NCBI RefSeq assembly: GCF_014654615.1
Contig: NZ_BNBB01000006.1
Location: forward strand, 62,001-126,000
DNA: 64,000 nucleotides
Source of the DNA: Streptosporangium violaceochromogenes
GTDB taxonomy: Bacteria; Actinomycetota; Actinomycetes; Streptosporangiales; Streptosporangiaceae
Reading direction: 5' to 3'
Part shown: piece by piece, positions 30,645 to 41,204 of the stretch
How positions within the stretch are numbered: the first letter of the stretch is position 1
How the letters are laid out: each line of letters opens with the position of its first letter
Position numbers and translations under genes: made by a program
Notes under the pieces: generated by a model
Told to the model about the DNA's origin: nothing
Databases searched by the model: none
What the model saw: the letters and a program-made list of their open reading frames with translations, nothing else

Positions 30645-31349
30645 GTGACGGAATCCGACGAGGCGACCCGCCCTGCCAGGCGAGGTGACCCGATTCGCGT
30701 GCTGATCGTCGACGATCACGCGCTGATCCGCCGCAGCCTGGAGATGGCGCTCACCGCGGAGGCGGACATCGAGGTGGTCGGTGAGGCGAGCGACGGGCAG
30801 GAGGCGGTCGAGCTCGCCGACCGCCTCACCCCGGACGTCGTGCTCATGGACGTCCGGATGCCCCGCAGAAGCGGCATCGAGGCCACTCGTGAGATCAAGA
30901 CCTCGGTGCCGAGCACGCGGATCATCATGCTCACGGTGAGCGACGAGGAGGAAGACCTCTTCGAGGCGATCAAGGCGGGTGCCACCGGTTATCTGCTGAA
31001 GAACGTCCAGCTCGACGAGGTCCCGGAGGCCGTGCGCGGCGTCCACGAAGGACAGTCGCTGATCAATCCGGCCATGGCGGCCAAGCTCATCAGCGAGTTC
31101 GCCAACATGAGCCGGAAGGAGGCCGAGCGGCCCCCCCAGGTTCCCGTCCCCCGGTTGACCGACCGGGAGATGGAGGTGCTGCGCCTGGTCGCCAAGGGGA
31201 TGAACAACCGCGAGATCGCCAAGCAGTTGTTCATCTCCGAGAACACTGTGAAGAACCACGTCCGTAACATCCTGGACAAGCTGCAACTCCACTCCCGGAT
31301 GGAGGCCGTGGTCTACGCGGTACGTGAGCGGATGCTCGAAATCACCTGA
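30645..31349 (+). CDS. NarL/LuxR-type response regulator
   Basis: 234 residues from GTG 30645 with GGAGGAGG upstream. Receiver domain with VDDH pocket, phosphoacceptor Asp69 in LMDVRMPRRSG, and Lys in LLKNVQ; LuxR-type helix-turn-helix LTDREMEVLRLVAKGMNNREI with ISENTVKNHVRNILDKL. No kinase gene is adjacent, so it is an orphan here; the partner is elsewhere. It lies 94 bp after hpf in the conserved core. Confidence 0.95.
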   Translation: MTESDEATRPARRGDPIRVLIVDDHALIRRSLEMALTAEADIEVVGEASDGQEAVELADRLTPDVVLMDVRMPRRSGIEATREIKTSVPSTRIIMLTVSDEEEDLFEAIKAGATGYLLKNVQLDEVPEAVRGVHEGQSLINPAMAAKLISEFANMSRKEAERPPQVPVPRLTDREMEVLRLVAKGMNNREIAKQLFISENTVKNHVRNILDKLQLHSRMEAVVYAVRERMLEIT

Positions 31350-31361
31350 CCCGCCCATCAC

Positions 31362-31397
31362 CCGTGCGGGCGGTCGTCCCATCGGTCGCCCGCACGG
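31362..31397. terminator. Bidirectional hairpin terminator
   Basis: An 11-bp perfect stem, CCGTGCGGGCG (31362-31372) and CGCCCGCACGG (31387-31397), between the convergent response regulator and winged-helix genes. A short direct repeat (GGTCCGTCCCGCCTC twice) follows it. Confidence 0.75.
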
Positions 31398-31434
31398 TCC
31401 GTCCCGCCTCCCGGCGGGCGGTCCGTCCCGCCTC

Positions 31435-32703
31435 TCAACGGGACAGGGCCTCCCGCAGGGGGGCCGACAGGCCGGGGTCCGCGCGCTCGACGCGGACGTC
31501 GTCGCAGCCGACCCACCCCGCCGCCTCCCACAGGGCGTCGGCCAGGGCGCCGGCCCCTTTGCGGGGGGTGACACCCTCCTCCAGGCCGACCTGACGCGCG
31601 ACCAGGGTCGTTCCCTCGCGGGCGGGGTCGATGCGGCCTATCAGCCGCCCGCCCGCCAGGACGGGCATGGTGAAGTAACCGTGGACACGCCGGTCCTTGG
31701 GGACGTACGCCTCAAGGCGGTGGTTGAAGCCGAAGACGCGGGCGGTGCGGGCGCGGTCCCAGACCAGCGAGTCGAACGGCGAGAGCGGTGTGGTGCGGTG
31801 GCGGCCCCGGGGCTCGCTCCGCAGGGCGGCGGGGTCGGCCCAGGCGTCCGCCGCGCGCTCGGGCCAGCCGGAGACACGCACCGGCACGAGCCCGGTGGCG
31901 CCGTCGCGCAGCGCGGTGTCCAGCAGGGTGCTCTCCGCGGCCTTCAGACGGAGGAAGTCGACGAGGTCGGCGCGCGTGGCGACGCCGAGGGCGCGCCCGG
32001 CGACCCCGGCCAGGCGGGTGACGCATTCGGCGTCGGTGAGGTCGTCGCCGAGCAGGGGGGCGGGGATCGCGCGCTCGGCCAGGTCGTAGACGCGCCGCCA
32101 GCCGACACGCCGGGTGCACACCACCTCGCCGGTGTCCAGCAGCCACTCGATGGCGATCTTCGAGTCGGACCAGTCCCACCACGTGCCGCCGTTCTTGGCG
32201 CCGCCGAGGTCGGCCGTGGTCACGGGGCCGCTGTCGCGGACCCGTTCGAGGACCGCCCCCACACTGTCGGGGAGGCTGTGCCAGCGGTACTTCCTGGCGC
32301 GGAAATAGCGGCGCCGGAAGGCGTAGAGGGGCCAGTCGCCGATCGGCAGGACGCACGCGGCGTGGCACCAGTACTCGAAGGCGCGGGCGGGCTCGCCCCA
32401 GTAGGCCGACTCGACCTTCCACCTGCCGACGGCGCCGAGGCGGGCGTAGGCGACGAGTTCGTGGGAGCGTGCCAGAACGGAGATCGTGTCGAGCTGGACG
32501 GCTCCCAGCCGGAGCAGCGTCGCCGCGACGCCGCCGCGCCGGGCGTCCGCGCCCAGGAACCCCTGGGCGCGCAGGATGATCCGGCGGGCCTCGTCGGCCG
32601 AGAGCGTCGTGGCCGCGGCGGGGCGGGAGCGCGGGGCCGGGGGAGCGCCGGGGGGTGTGGGGAGGAGGGCCGGGGAGGTGGGGGGGAGGGAAGGCGGCAG
32701 CAT
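31435..32703 (-). CDS. Winged-helix DNA glycosylase-like protein (YcaQ/AlkX type)
   Basis: 422 residues from ATG 32703. The family (HTH_42) covers the protein after a Pro-rich first 30 residues: LSADEARRIILRAQGF, then LGAVQLDTISVLARSHELVAY with the catalytic-type QxD, FEYWCHAACVLPI, and SPFDSLVWDRARTARVFGFNH. YcaQ/AlkX enzymes unhook interstrand crosslinks or remove bulky alkylated bases; QxD is the AlkX signature, QxQ that of antibiotic-linked AlkZ. This places it with the housekeeping AlkX side. Substrate not shown. It interrupts the usual hpf-secA order. Confidence 0.85.
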   Translation of the reverse strand: MLPPSLPPTSPALLPTPPGAPPAPRSRPAAATTLSADEARRIILRAQGFLGADARRGGVAATLLRLGAVQLDTISVLARSHELVAYARLGAVGRWKVESAYWGEPARAFEYWCHAACVLPIGDWPLYAFRRRYFRARKYRWHSLPDSVGAVLERVRDSGPVTTADLGGAKNGGTWWDWSDSKIAIEWLLDTGEVVCTRRVGWRRVYDLAERAIPAPLLGDDLTDAECVTRLAGVAGRALGVATRADLVDFLRLKAAESTLLDTALRDGATGLVPVRVSGWPERAADAWADPAALRSEPRGRHRTTPLSPFDSLVWDRARTARVFGFNHRLEAYVPKDRRVHGYFTMPVLAGGRLIGRIDPAREGTTLVARQVGLEEGVTPRKGAGALADALWEAAGWVGCDDVRVERADPGLSAPLREALSR

Positions 32704-32998
32704 GACGTCGAGGCTAGCGGGTCACACCGACGAAAACGCTATGCTGGTGTCCTGCCTGCGTGAGGGCGACGCGCCGTATGTGCCCGATCGTCGCTGTGCG
32801 TGTGTGAAAGCGGCATACCCCTTAGAGTGAGTACTACTGCCTATAAAAAGGGTGGTGGGAACTCCGCCGACGCGAAGAGCGTCTTTCAGGGTGGCTGTGT
32901 CCGGTGGGAGAACCGCCTACGATGGCAGCGGAGAACCGTGTCTCGTCCTCATCCAAGGCCGTCCGGCCATGGAAGACCTGCGAGGAGCCTTACCTAAA

Positions 32999-35797
<2,799 letters not shown>

Positions 35798-35828
35798 CAT
35801 CGTCGGCGGCCCGCCGCCGGCGCCCTCC

Positions 35829-35868
35829 CGGAAGGACCCGCGCCTCTCGCGCGGGTCCTTCCGTTTTT
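35829..35868 (+). terminator. Rho-independent terminator after secA
   Basis: A 14-bp perfect stem, CGGAAGGACCCGCG (35829-35842) and CGCGGGTCCTTCCG (35850-35863), 7-base loop, followed by TTTTT (35864-35868). It is the only classical terminator with a T-run in the window. Confidence 0.95.
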
Positions 35869-35988
35869 CCCGGCCTCCGGCGCCGTCCTTGCCGGGGCCG
35901 AGCCGGGGCCGGGATCAGGGGCAGGGGCGAAGCCGGAGGTCAGGGCGGAGCGGAGGCGGGAGGCGGGGCTGTGGAGCCGGAGCCGGGG

Positions 35989-36501
35989 TCAGGGGGTGGT
36001 CTCGAAGTCGGTGCACAGCCACCGGATGCCTCTGCGCTCCAGTCGCAGGGCCAGCCCCCGTGACCGGTCGCCGCAGCGCACCAGGACGCACATCTCCACC
36101 ACCCCGTCCCCCGGCTGGGAGACGTGCGGCCTGCCGACCAGCGGCGGGTGGTCGCACGTGATGACCCTCCCGCTCCGCAGCAGAGCGGCGCGGGCGCGGT
36201 CGGTCAGGTGGGGGGAGACGCTCGACGGGGGGCGCCTGCCCGCCAGGATCTCGGCGACGGCCTGCCCCAGGGCCCGCAGCCGCCGCTCGTCGGGGGGCGC
36301 GCCGGGCGGCCCCCAGATCAGCGGCCGCGTCCGCCCGGTCTCCCCGTCCGCCGCCGGTTCGGGGTCGAGGGCGAGGGTCCCCTGCACGTACGGCGGGGCC
36401 GCCGGCGCCCGCGGGGACGCCCGCTCGTCGTCGTAGGGCGGTTCGGCCCAGGGAGAGGGAACGAGGCCGGGCAGCGGCACCGGCCGTGGGAGGCGGGACA
36501 T
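35989..36501 (-). CDS. Rv3235-family hypothetical protein
   Basis: 170 residues from ATG 36501. The N-terminal 60 residues are Pro-rich and disordered; the conserved part runs from ERRLRALGQAVAEILAGRRP and SSVSPHLTDRARAALL to the C-terminal VEMCVLVRCGDRSRGLALRL and IRWLCTDFETT. This is the small SecA-adjacent family typified by Rv3235. The C-terminal half looks like an NTF2/SnoaL-type beta sheet, an inference. No catalytic residues are seen. Function unknown. Confidence 0.8.
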   Translation of the reverse strand: MSRLPRPVPLPGLVPSPWAEPPYDDERASPRAPAAPPYVQGTLALDPEPAADGETGRTRPLIWGPPGAPPDERRLRALGQAVAEILAGRRPPSSVSPHLTDRARAALLRSGRVITCDHPPLVGRPHVSQPGDGVVEMCVLVRCGDRSRGLALRLERRGIRWLCTDFETTP

Positions 36502-36660
36502 GGGGGCTCCGCTTCATGTCGGGGGAGTCAGAGAAGTCGAGGGGGTCGGGGGCGGGGGAACGGACACAGGCAGGAGTTTCCGGCCCCCGGCGGAGATACA
36601 CCGGCCACCAGCTTTCCGCGATCCCTCGGTGTTTCGCCCGGTTAAACGGAGAAGATCACC

Positions 36661-38076
36661 TCAAGTTGGAGTGGTCTCCGTCCCACCCGCGCGGGTTTCG
36701 GCGCCGGATCCGTCCTTACGGAGCTCGCCGGAAGTCCGAGGGGCCGCCGAAAGCCCCGGAGGCGTCTCCCGGGCGGGCTCCGGCTCGGGCTCCGGCTCCC
36801 GGCCGGGCGTGGCGATGTTCAATCTCCTGATCAGCAGGCTGAACGCCGCGTAGTAGACCGCCGCGTAGACCAGGCCCATCCCGATGACGACCGGGACCCC
36901 CTGGGCGTTGGGGGCCGTGCCGTACAGCACGAGGTCGATCAGGCCCGAGGAGAAGCCGAAGGCCAGCTTGGCGCCCAGCGCGGAGGCGACCGCCAGCGAG
37001 ACGCCGGTCAGGATGATGTGCGCCACGAACAGGACCGGCGCCACGAAGACGAAGGCGAACTCGATCGGCTCGGTGATCCCGGTGAGGAAGGCGGTGAGCG
37101 CCGCGGAGACCATGATCGAGCCGACGGAGGTACGGCGGTGCGGGGGAGCGGCCCGCCAGATGGCGATCGCCGCCGCGGGCAGCCCGAACATCAGGGCCGG
37201 GTACATTCCGGCCTCGAAGCCGCCGTACCCCTGGGCGCCGTTGGTGAAGCAGACCAGGTCCCCGGCGAGCCGCCTGCCGCCGGCCACGCATTCGGGGACC
37301 TGCGTCCAGATCACGTTGTTGACGATGTGGTGCAGCCCCAGCGGGAGCAGCGCGCGGTTGACCATGCCGTAGACGCCCGCGCCCAGGGTGCTGTGGGCGG
37401 CCAGCCAGGCGCCGAACGCGCCGACCCAGCCGCCGAGGACCGGCCACAGGAGGCCGAAGAGCACGCCGAGCGCGAGCCCGGCGAAGGCGGTGAGGATGGG
37501 TACGAGGCGGCGTCCGCCGAAGAAGGCCAGCCAGGACGGCAGCCTCGTCCGGTGGAAGCGCTGCCACAGCAGCGCCGCCGTCAGACCCATGACGATGCCG
37601 CCGAGCACCCGGGTGGGGTTCTGGGCTCCGAGGTCGAGCACCGTGTCGGTGACACCGGGGCGCGTCTCGTCGGCGACCTGTTTGCTGATCGTCTTGCGCA
37701 GCTCCGCGTCGAACAGGGTGAAGAACACGGTCATGCTGACCGCGTGGAACACCAGGTAGCCGACGAGGGCGGCGAGGGCGGTGGAACCGTCGGCCTTACG
37801 GGCGAACCCGATGGCCACGCCGACGGCGAACAGCAGGGGCAGGTGGTCGAAGAGCGCTCCGCCGGCGGCGGCGAAGACGTCGGCGGTGCGGTCGAGGAGG
37901 ACGTTGCCGGTGCGGCCCAGCAGGTCGTCCTGCCCGAGCCGCAGCAGCAGGCCCGCCGCGGGCAGCACCGCGATCGGCAGCATGAGGGAGCGGCCGAGGC
38001 GCTGGAGCGCGCCCATCGCCGCCGAACCGGTCAGGGAGGCGGCGGGAAGGCCCGCGTCCGCCGAAGGGGAGCTCAT
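36661..38076 (-). CDS. nagE: PTS EIIC, N-acetylglucosamine/glucose type
   Basis: 471 residues from ATG 38076; GGAGGA precedes. EIIC of the glucose family with about ten membrane helices; signatures GRSLMLPIAVLPAAGLLLRLG, GLHHIVNNVIWTQVPE and FLTGITEPIEFAFVFVAP, the last around the sugar-binding Glu. There is no fused EIIB; a separate EIIB is encoded at 40117. The tail is Pro/Glu-rich (EPEPEPEPARE). GlcNAc specificity is inferred from the DasR-like repressor and the deaminase-like neighbour. It is transcribed from the dasR side, 38 bp after that gene. Confidence 0.9.
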   Translation of the reverse strand: MSSPSADAGLPAASLTGSAAMGALQRLGRSLMLPIAVLPAAGLLLRLGQDDLLGRTGNVLLDRTADVFAAAGGALFDHLPLLFAVGVAIGFARKADGSTALAALVGYLVFHAVSMTVFFTLFDAELRKTISKQVADETRPGVTDTVLDLGAQNPTRVLGGIVMGLTAALLWQRFHRTRLPSWLAFFGGRRLVPILTAFAGLALGVLFGLLWPVLGGWVGAFGAWLAAHSTLGAGVYGMVNRALLPLGLHHIVNNVIWTQVPECVAGGRRLAGDLVCFTNGAQGYGGFEAGMYPALMFGLPAAAIAIWRAAPPHRRTSVGSIMVSAALTAFLTGITEPIEFAFVFVAPVLFVAHIILTGVSLAVASALGAKLAFGFSSGLIDLVLYGTAPNAQGVPVVIGMGLVYAAVYYAAFSLLIRRLNIATPGREPEPEPEPARETPPGLSAAPRTSGELRKDGSGAETRAGGTETTPT

Positions 38077-38113
38077 CGAACTTTCCTCCAAGGAAGGGGA
38101 GGGAGGCGAGAGG

Positions 38114-38854
38114 TCAGGTACGGCGTGCCGGTGTCTCCAGGGTCGTGCGGAGCTGGTAGCGGTCGGCACGGTAGGTGGAGATCCCGAGCTCGGCGCAGAC
38201 GCCCCCGGCGAACGAGCGCCGCCGGAGCAGCAGGACGGCTCCACCACGTGGCAGCTTCAGAAGGTCGGCGTCGTCGGGATCGGCGACGCCTCCGTCGACG
38301 GTGAGCTCGCCCGCGTCGAGGGTCAGGCCGTAGCGGGCTTCGAGCAGGGCGTACAGCGAGCGGTCCGTCAGGTCGTGGGTGTGCAGGCCGGGGGCGAGGG
38401 AGACCGGGATGTGGGCCCGCTCGACGCACATGGGCTCGCCGTCGGCGGTGCGGAGCCGTTCGAGGAGGTGGACCTCGTCGCCCGGCCGGAGACCGAGCTG
38501 CCGGGCGAGGTGTGCTCCGGCCTTGATCACCCGGCGGCTGAGGTCGCGGGCGCCGGCCTTCATGCCCCGGGCACGCATCTCCTCGCTGAAGGAGGTCAGC
38601 CGGAGGGTCATCTCGATCTTCGGGCGGGCCACGAACGTGCCCTTGCCCGGGACGCGCCGCAGCCGGCCCTCCGCGATCAGATGGTCGACCGCCTGCCGGA
38701 CCGTCATGCGGGACAGCCCGAAGCGGTGGCAGAGCTCGCGTTCGGACGGGATGGCGGTCCCGACGGCGGGTGCGCCGCCCTCGACGAGGTCGAGCAGGAT
38801 CTCCCGGAGCTGGAGGTATTTCGGCACCGGACTGTCGGGGTCGATCCGCGCCAC
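38114..38854 (-). CDS. dasR: GntR/HutC-type repressor, DasR-like
   Basis: 246 residues from GTG 38854. N-terminal winged helix with IPSERELCHRFGLSRMTVRQ and LRRVPGKGTFVARPK; C-terminal UTRA domain (SFSEEMRARGMKAGARDLSR to YRADRYQLRT) that in DasR/NagR binds glucosamine-6-P or GlcNAc-6-P. It lies between the EIIC gene and a divergent sugar operon with a perfect palindrome of DasR-type half-sites, which supports its identity. The same site probably gives autoregulation. Confidence 0.88.
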   Translation of the reverse strand: MARIDPDSPVPKYLQLREILLDLVEGGAPAVGTAIPSERELCHRFGLSRMTVRQAVDHLIAEGRLRRVPGKGTFVARPKIEMTLRLTSFSEEMRARGMKAGARDLSRRVIKAGAHLARQLGLRPGDEVHLLERLRTADGEPMCVERAHIPVSLAPGLHTHDLTDRSLYALLEARYGLTLDAGELTVDGGVADPDDADLLKLPRGGAVLLLRRRSFAGGVCAELGISTYRADRYQLRTTLETPARRT

Positions 38855-38908
38855 GGGGCTTTCGTCCCCCTCTCGTGCTGGGGTGGTGCGGTGGGCTATG
38901 GTTCGTAC

Positions 38909-38930
38909 TGGTCTAGTCCGGACTAGACCA
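38909..38930. promoter_or_regulatory. DasR-type operator, perfect 22-bp palindrome
   Basis: TGGTCTAG-TCCGGA-CTAGACCA, fully palindromic. Each 12-base half differs from the dre core TGGTCTAGACCA at two positions, so the site may hold two facing dre-like elements. It is centred between dasR (GTG 38854) and the SIS gene (ATG 39016). Confidence 0.85.
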
Positions 38931-39015
38931 CAGATCGGAAAAGGGTGTCAACGCGCGGAGCGGCGACGGAGCGGCAACGGCTCGATCTCGCGGGTGCGCA
39001 TGGAGGGCGAGCGGG

Positions 39016-40050
39016 ATGACGACCAGGATGCGCAGTGAGATCGCCGAGCAGCCCGCCGCGCTGCGGGCCACACTGGACGCTCTCCTCCCCAGGGCCGCGG
39101 AGGTGGGGCGGCTCGCCGGGCAGACCCGCCGGCTGCTGTTCATCGCCCGCGGCACCTCCGACAACGCCGCGGTCTACGGCCGCTACCTCGTCGAGGCCCA
39201 CGCGGGGCTCCTGGCCACCCCGGCGGCGCCCTCGATCGCCACCACCTACCGGCGCAGGCTGGACCTCGACGGGGTACTGGCCGTCGCGCTCTCCCAGTCG
39301 GGCAGGACCGAGGAGATCGTCGAGACCCTCGCCTGGGCCCGGGACTGCGGCGCGAGAACCGTGGCGATCACCAACGGTGGTGAGGAGAGCCCCCTCGCCC
39401 AGGTCGCCGACCTGGCGCTGTGCACGCTCGCCGGCGAGGAGAAGGCCGTACCCGCGACCAAGACCTACACCACCCAGCTCGCCGCGCTGGCCGTTCTCGG
39501 GCTGGGGCTGGGCGCCGAGGTCGAGGCGGCGGACCTGCTGCGGGTCCCGGACGCGGTGGAGAGGCTGATCGCCGAGCCGGGTGACCTGGACGAGATCGTC
39601 GAGGGGCTGGCCGGGAAGCCGGGCGTCGTGGTCTCCGGCCGGGGGCTGGTCTTCTCCACCGCGCTGGAGCTCGCGCTCAAGCTCAAGGAGGCGTGCTACC
39701 TGCACGCCATGGGCCTGTCCTACGCCGACCTGCTGCACGGCCCGATCGCCGTGGTCGACGAGGAGACCCCCGCCCTCGTGGTCGCGGCGGACCGGGGCCC
39801 GACGCTGGCGGGCACCGTGGCGCTCGCCGAGCGGGTCATCGGGGCGGGGGCCTCGGCCTTCGCCGTCGGCGGCGGTTCCGCGCTCGCCGAGGTCTCCACC
39901 GCCGCGCTGAACGGCCCCGACCTTCCCGAGTGGGTCACCCCGCTCGCCCTGATCGTCCCCGGGCAGCTGCTGACCGAGGCCCTCGCCCGCAGGCTCGGGA
40001 TCGACCCCGACGCGCCCCGGGGTCTCAACAAGGTGACACAGACCGACTGA
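39016..40050 (+). CDS. Double-SIS sugar-phosphate isomerase/deaminase (GlmS-like/NagB-II)
   Basis: 344 residues from ATG 39016, GGAGG 9 bp upstream. Two SIS domains: the first with FIARGTSDNAAVYGRYL, ALSQSGRTEEIVETL and ITNGGEESPL; the second with VSGRGLVFSTALELALKLKE, YADLLHGPIAVVDEETP. It lacks the glutaminase domain of GlmS. Such proteins deaminate glucosamine-6-P to fructose-6-P (NagB-II) or act on related phosphosugars. With the PTS it would feed imported amino sugars into glycolysis; a NagA deacetylase is not in the window. Confidence 0.88.
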   Translation: MTTRMRSEIAEQPAALRATLDALLPRAAEVGRLAGQTRRLLFIARGTSDNAAVYGRYLVEAHAGLLATPAAPSIATTYRRRLDLDGVLAVALSQSGRTEEIVETLAWARDCGARTVAITNGGEESPLAQVADLALCTLAGEEKAVPATKTYTTQLAALAVLGLGLGAEVEAADLLRVPDAVERLIAEPGDLDEIVEGLAGKPGVVVSGRGLVFSTALELALKLKEACYLHAMGLSYADLLHGPIAVVDEETPALVVAADRGPTLAGTVALAERVIGAGASAFAVGGGSALAEVSTAALNGPDLPEWVTPLALIVPGQLLTEALARRLGIDPDAPRGLNKVTQTD

Positions 40051-40116
40051 TCCGCCGTCGCCGCCCGGCGCCGTCGTCTAGCCTGGTCGTGGACCGGCGG
40101 CGAGGGGGAGGGCCAC

Positions 40117-40353
40117 ATGGCGGCGGACGCGGGCGCGATCATCGCGGGTCTCGGCGGCGCGGAGAACATCGTCGAGATCGAGCCGTGCATCACCCGGCTC
40201 CGCACCGAGGTGCGCGACGCCGCGAAGGTCGACCGCGCGGCCCTGAAGGCGGCCGGCGCGCACGGCGTGATGGCGGCGGGCAACGTCGTCCAGGTGGTCG
40301 TGGGTCCCGAGGCCGACACGATCGCCGGCGACATCGAGGACATCATCGGCTGA
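40117..40353 (+). CDS. PTS EIIB, glucose family
   Basis: 78 residues, ATG with GAGGG upstream. A free-standing EIIB: IIAGLGGAENIVEIEPCITRL carries phosphoacceptor Cys24, and the C-terminal block VVQVVVGPEADTIAGDIEDI completes the domain. It passes phosphate from EIIA to the sugar bound by EIIC. Free EIIB is characteristic of actinomycete GlcNAc systems (NagF-like). TAGCCT at 40079-40084 may be a -10 for this part of the operon. Confidence 0.93.
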   Translation: MAADAGAIIAGLGGAENIVEIEPCITRLRTEVRDAAKVDRAALKAAGAHGVMAAGNVVQVVVGPEADTIAGDIEDIIG

Positions 40354-40401
40354 GGGAGCCCGGCTCCCGTCGCGGGGCGGTGGAGGGGAGCGTGACGACC
40401 G

Positions 40402-40851
40402 GTGGCGACCACTGTGCTGGCACCGGTCACCGGCACGGCCGTGGGCCTGGAGGCCGTGCCCGACCCGGTGTTCTCCGAAGGGCTGGTCGGCCCCGGGCTG
40501 GCCGTCGAGCCGGACAGGACACCCGGCCGGGCCGTCTCGCCCATCGCGGGTGAGATCGTCAAGCTGCTTCCCCACGCGTTCGTCGTCGTCGGCGACGACG
40601 GCAGGGGCGTCCTGGTCCATCTGGGCGTCGACACCGTGCAGCTGGGGGGCGAGGGCTTCGAGCCGCTCGCAGCCAGGGGCGACCGGGTGGCCGCGGGCCG
40701 GCCCGTGGTCGCCTGGGATCCCGCCGCGATCGCCGCCGGCGGGCGATCGCCCGTCTGCGCGGTCGTGGCCCTGGACGCCGAGGCAGAGGCCGTCACCGCG
40801 CTCGCCGCGGGGGCGGTGCGCGCCGGGGACGACCTCTTCCGATGGGCGTGA
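40402..40851 (+). CDS. crr: PTS EIIA, glucose type (Crr)
   Basis: 149 residues from GTG 40402, with GGAGGGGAG about 11 bp upstream. Beta-sandwich EIIA domain: VLAPVTGTAVGLEAVPDPVF, VSPIAGEIVKLLPHAFVV (His58) and GVLVHLGVDTVQL, where His73 is the expected phosphorylation site. It takes phosphate from HPr. It may also have a signalling role as in other Crr proteins, which cannot be seen from sequence. Confidence 0.93.
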   Translation: MATTVLAPVTGTAVGLEAVPDPVFSEGLVGPGLAVEPDRTPGRAVSPIAGEIVKLLPHAFVVVGDDGRGVLVHLGVDTVQLGGEGFEPLAARGDRVAAGRPVVAWDPAAIAAGGRSPVCAVVALDAEAEAVTALAAGAVRAGDDLFRWA

Positions 40852-40860
40852 TCCTTGCCC

Positions 40861-40936
40861 GGCTTTTCCCGAGGCTTTCCGCGGGCCTTCCAGAGCTTTC
40901 CGTGAGCTTTCCACGACTTTCCACGACTTTCCACGA
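40861..40936. repeat. Seven 10-12-bp GGCTTTCC(A)CGA tandem repeats
   Basis: Units start at 40861, 40873, 40884, 40895, 40906, 40917 and 40927, all variants of (G)GCTTTCCNCGA; the last two are identical. The array fills the crr-ptsH spacer and ends directly before the ptsH ribosome site. The 10-11-bp period matches one helical turn. Confidence 0.9.
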
Positions 40937-40946
40937 GGAGGAGAAC

Positions 40947-41204
40947 GTGGCCGAGCGCCGGGTCACCGTTGAGTCCGAGACCGGGCTGCACGCCCGCCCC
41001 GCCGCGACGTTCGTGCGGGTCGCCGCCGGGGCCGCCCCGGACATCACCGTCGCCAAGGGGGACGGTGAGCCGGTGAACGCCAAGAGCATCCTCGCGGTCC
41101 TCGCCCTCGACGTCCGGCGGGGGGACACCGTGGTGATCAGGGCCGAGGGCGACGGGGCCGAGGAGGTCCTGGACAGGCTCGCCCTCATCGCGGCCGCCCC
41201 GTGA
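40947..41204 (+). CDS. ptsH: HPr phosphocarrier protein
   Basis: 85 residues from GTG 40947, with GAGGAGGAG upstream; the longer open frame runs through the tandem repeat and is not used. TGLHARPAATFVRVA holds the active His15, and NAKSILAVLAL holds Ser47, equivalent to the regulatory serine of firmicute HPr. It relays phosphate from EI to EIIA. The stop overlaps ptsI as GTGA. Confidence 0.96.
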   Translation: MAERRVTVESETGLHARPAATFVRVAAGAAPDITVAKGDGEPVNAKSILAVLALDVRRGDTVVIRAEGDGAEEVLDRLALIAAAP

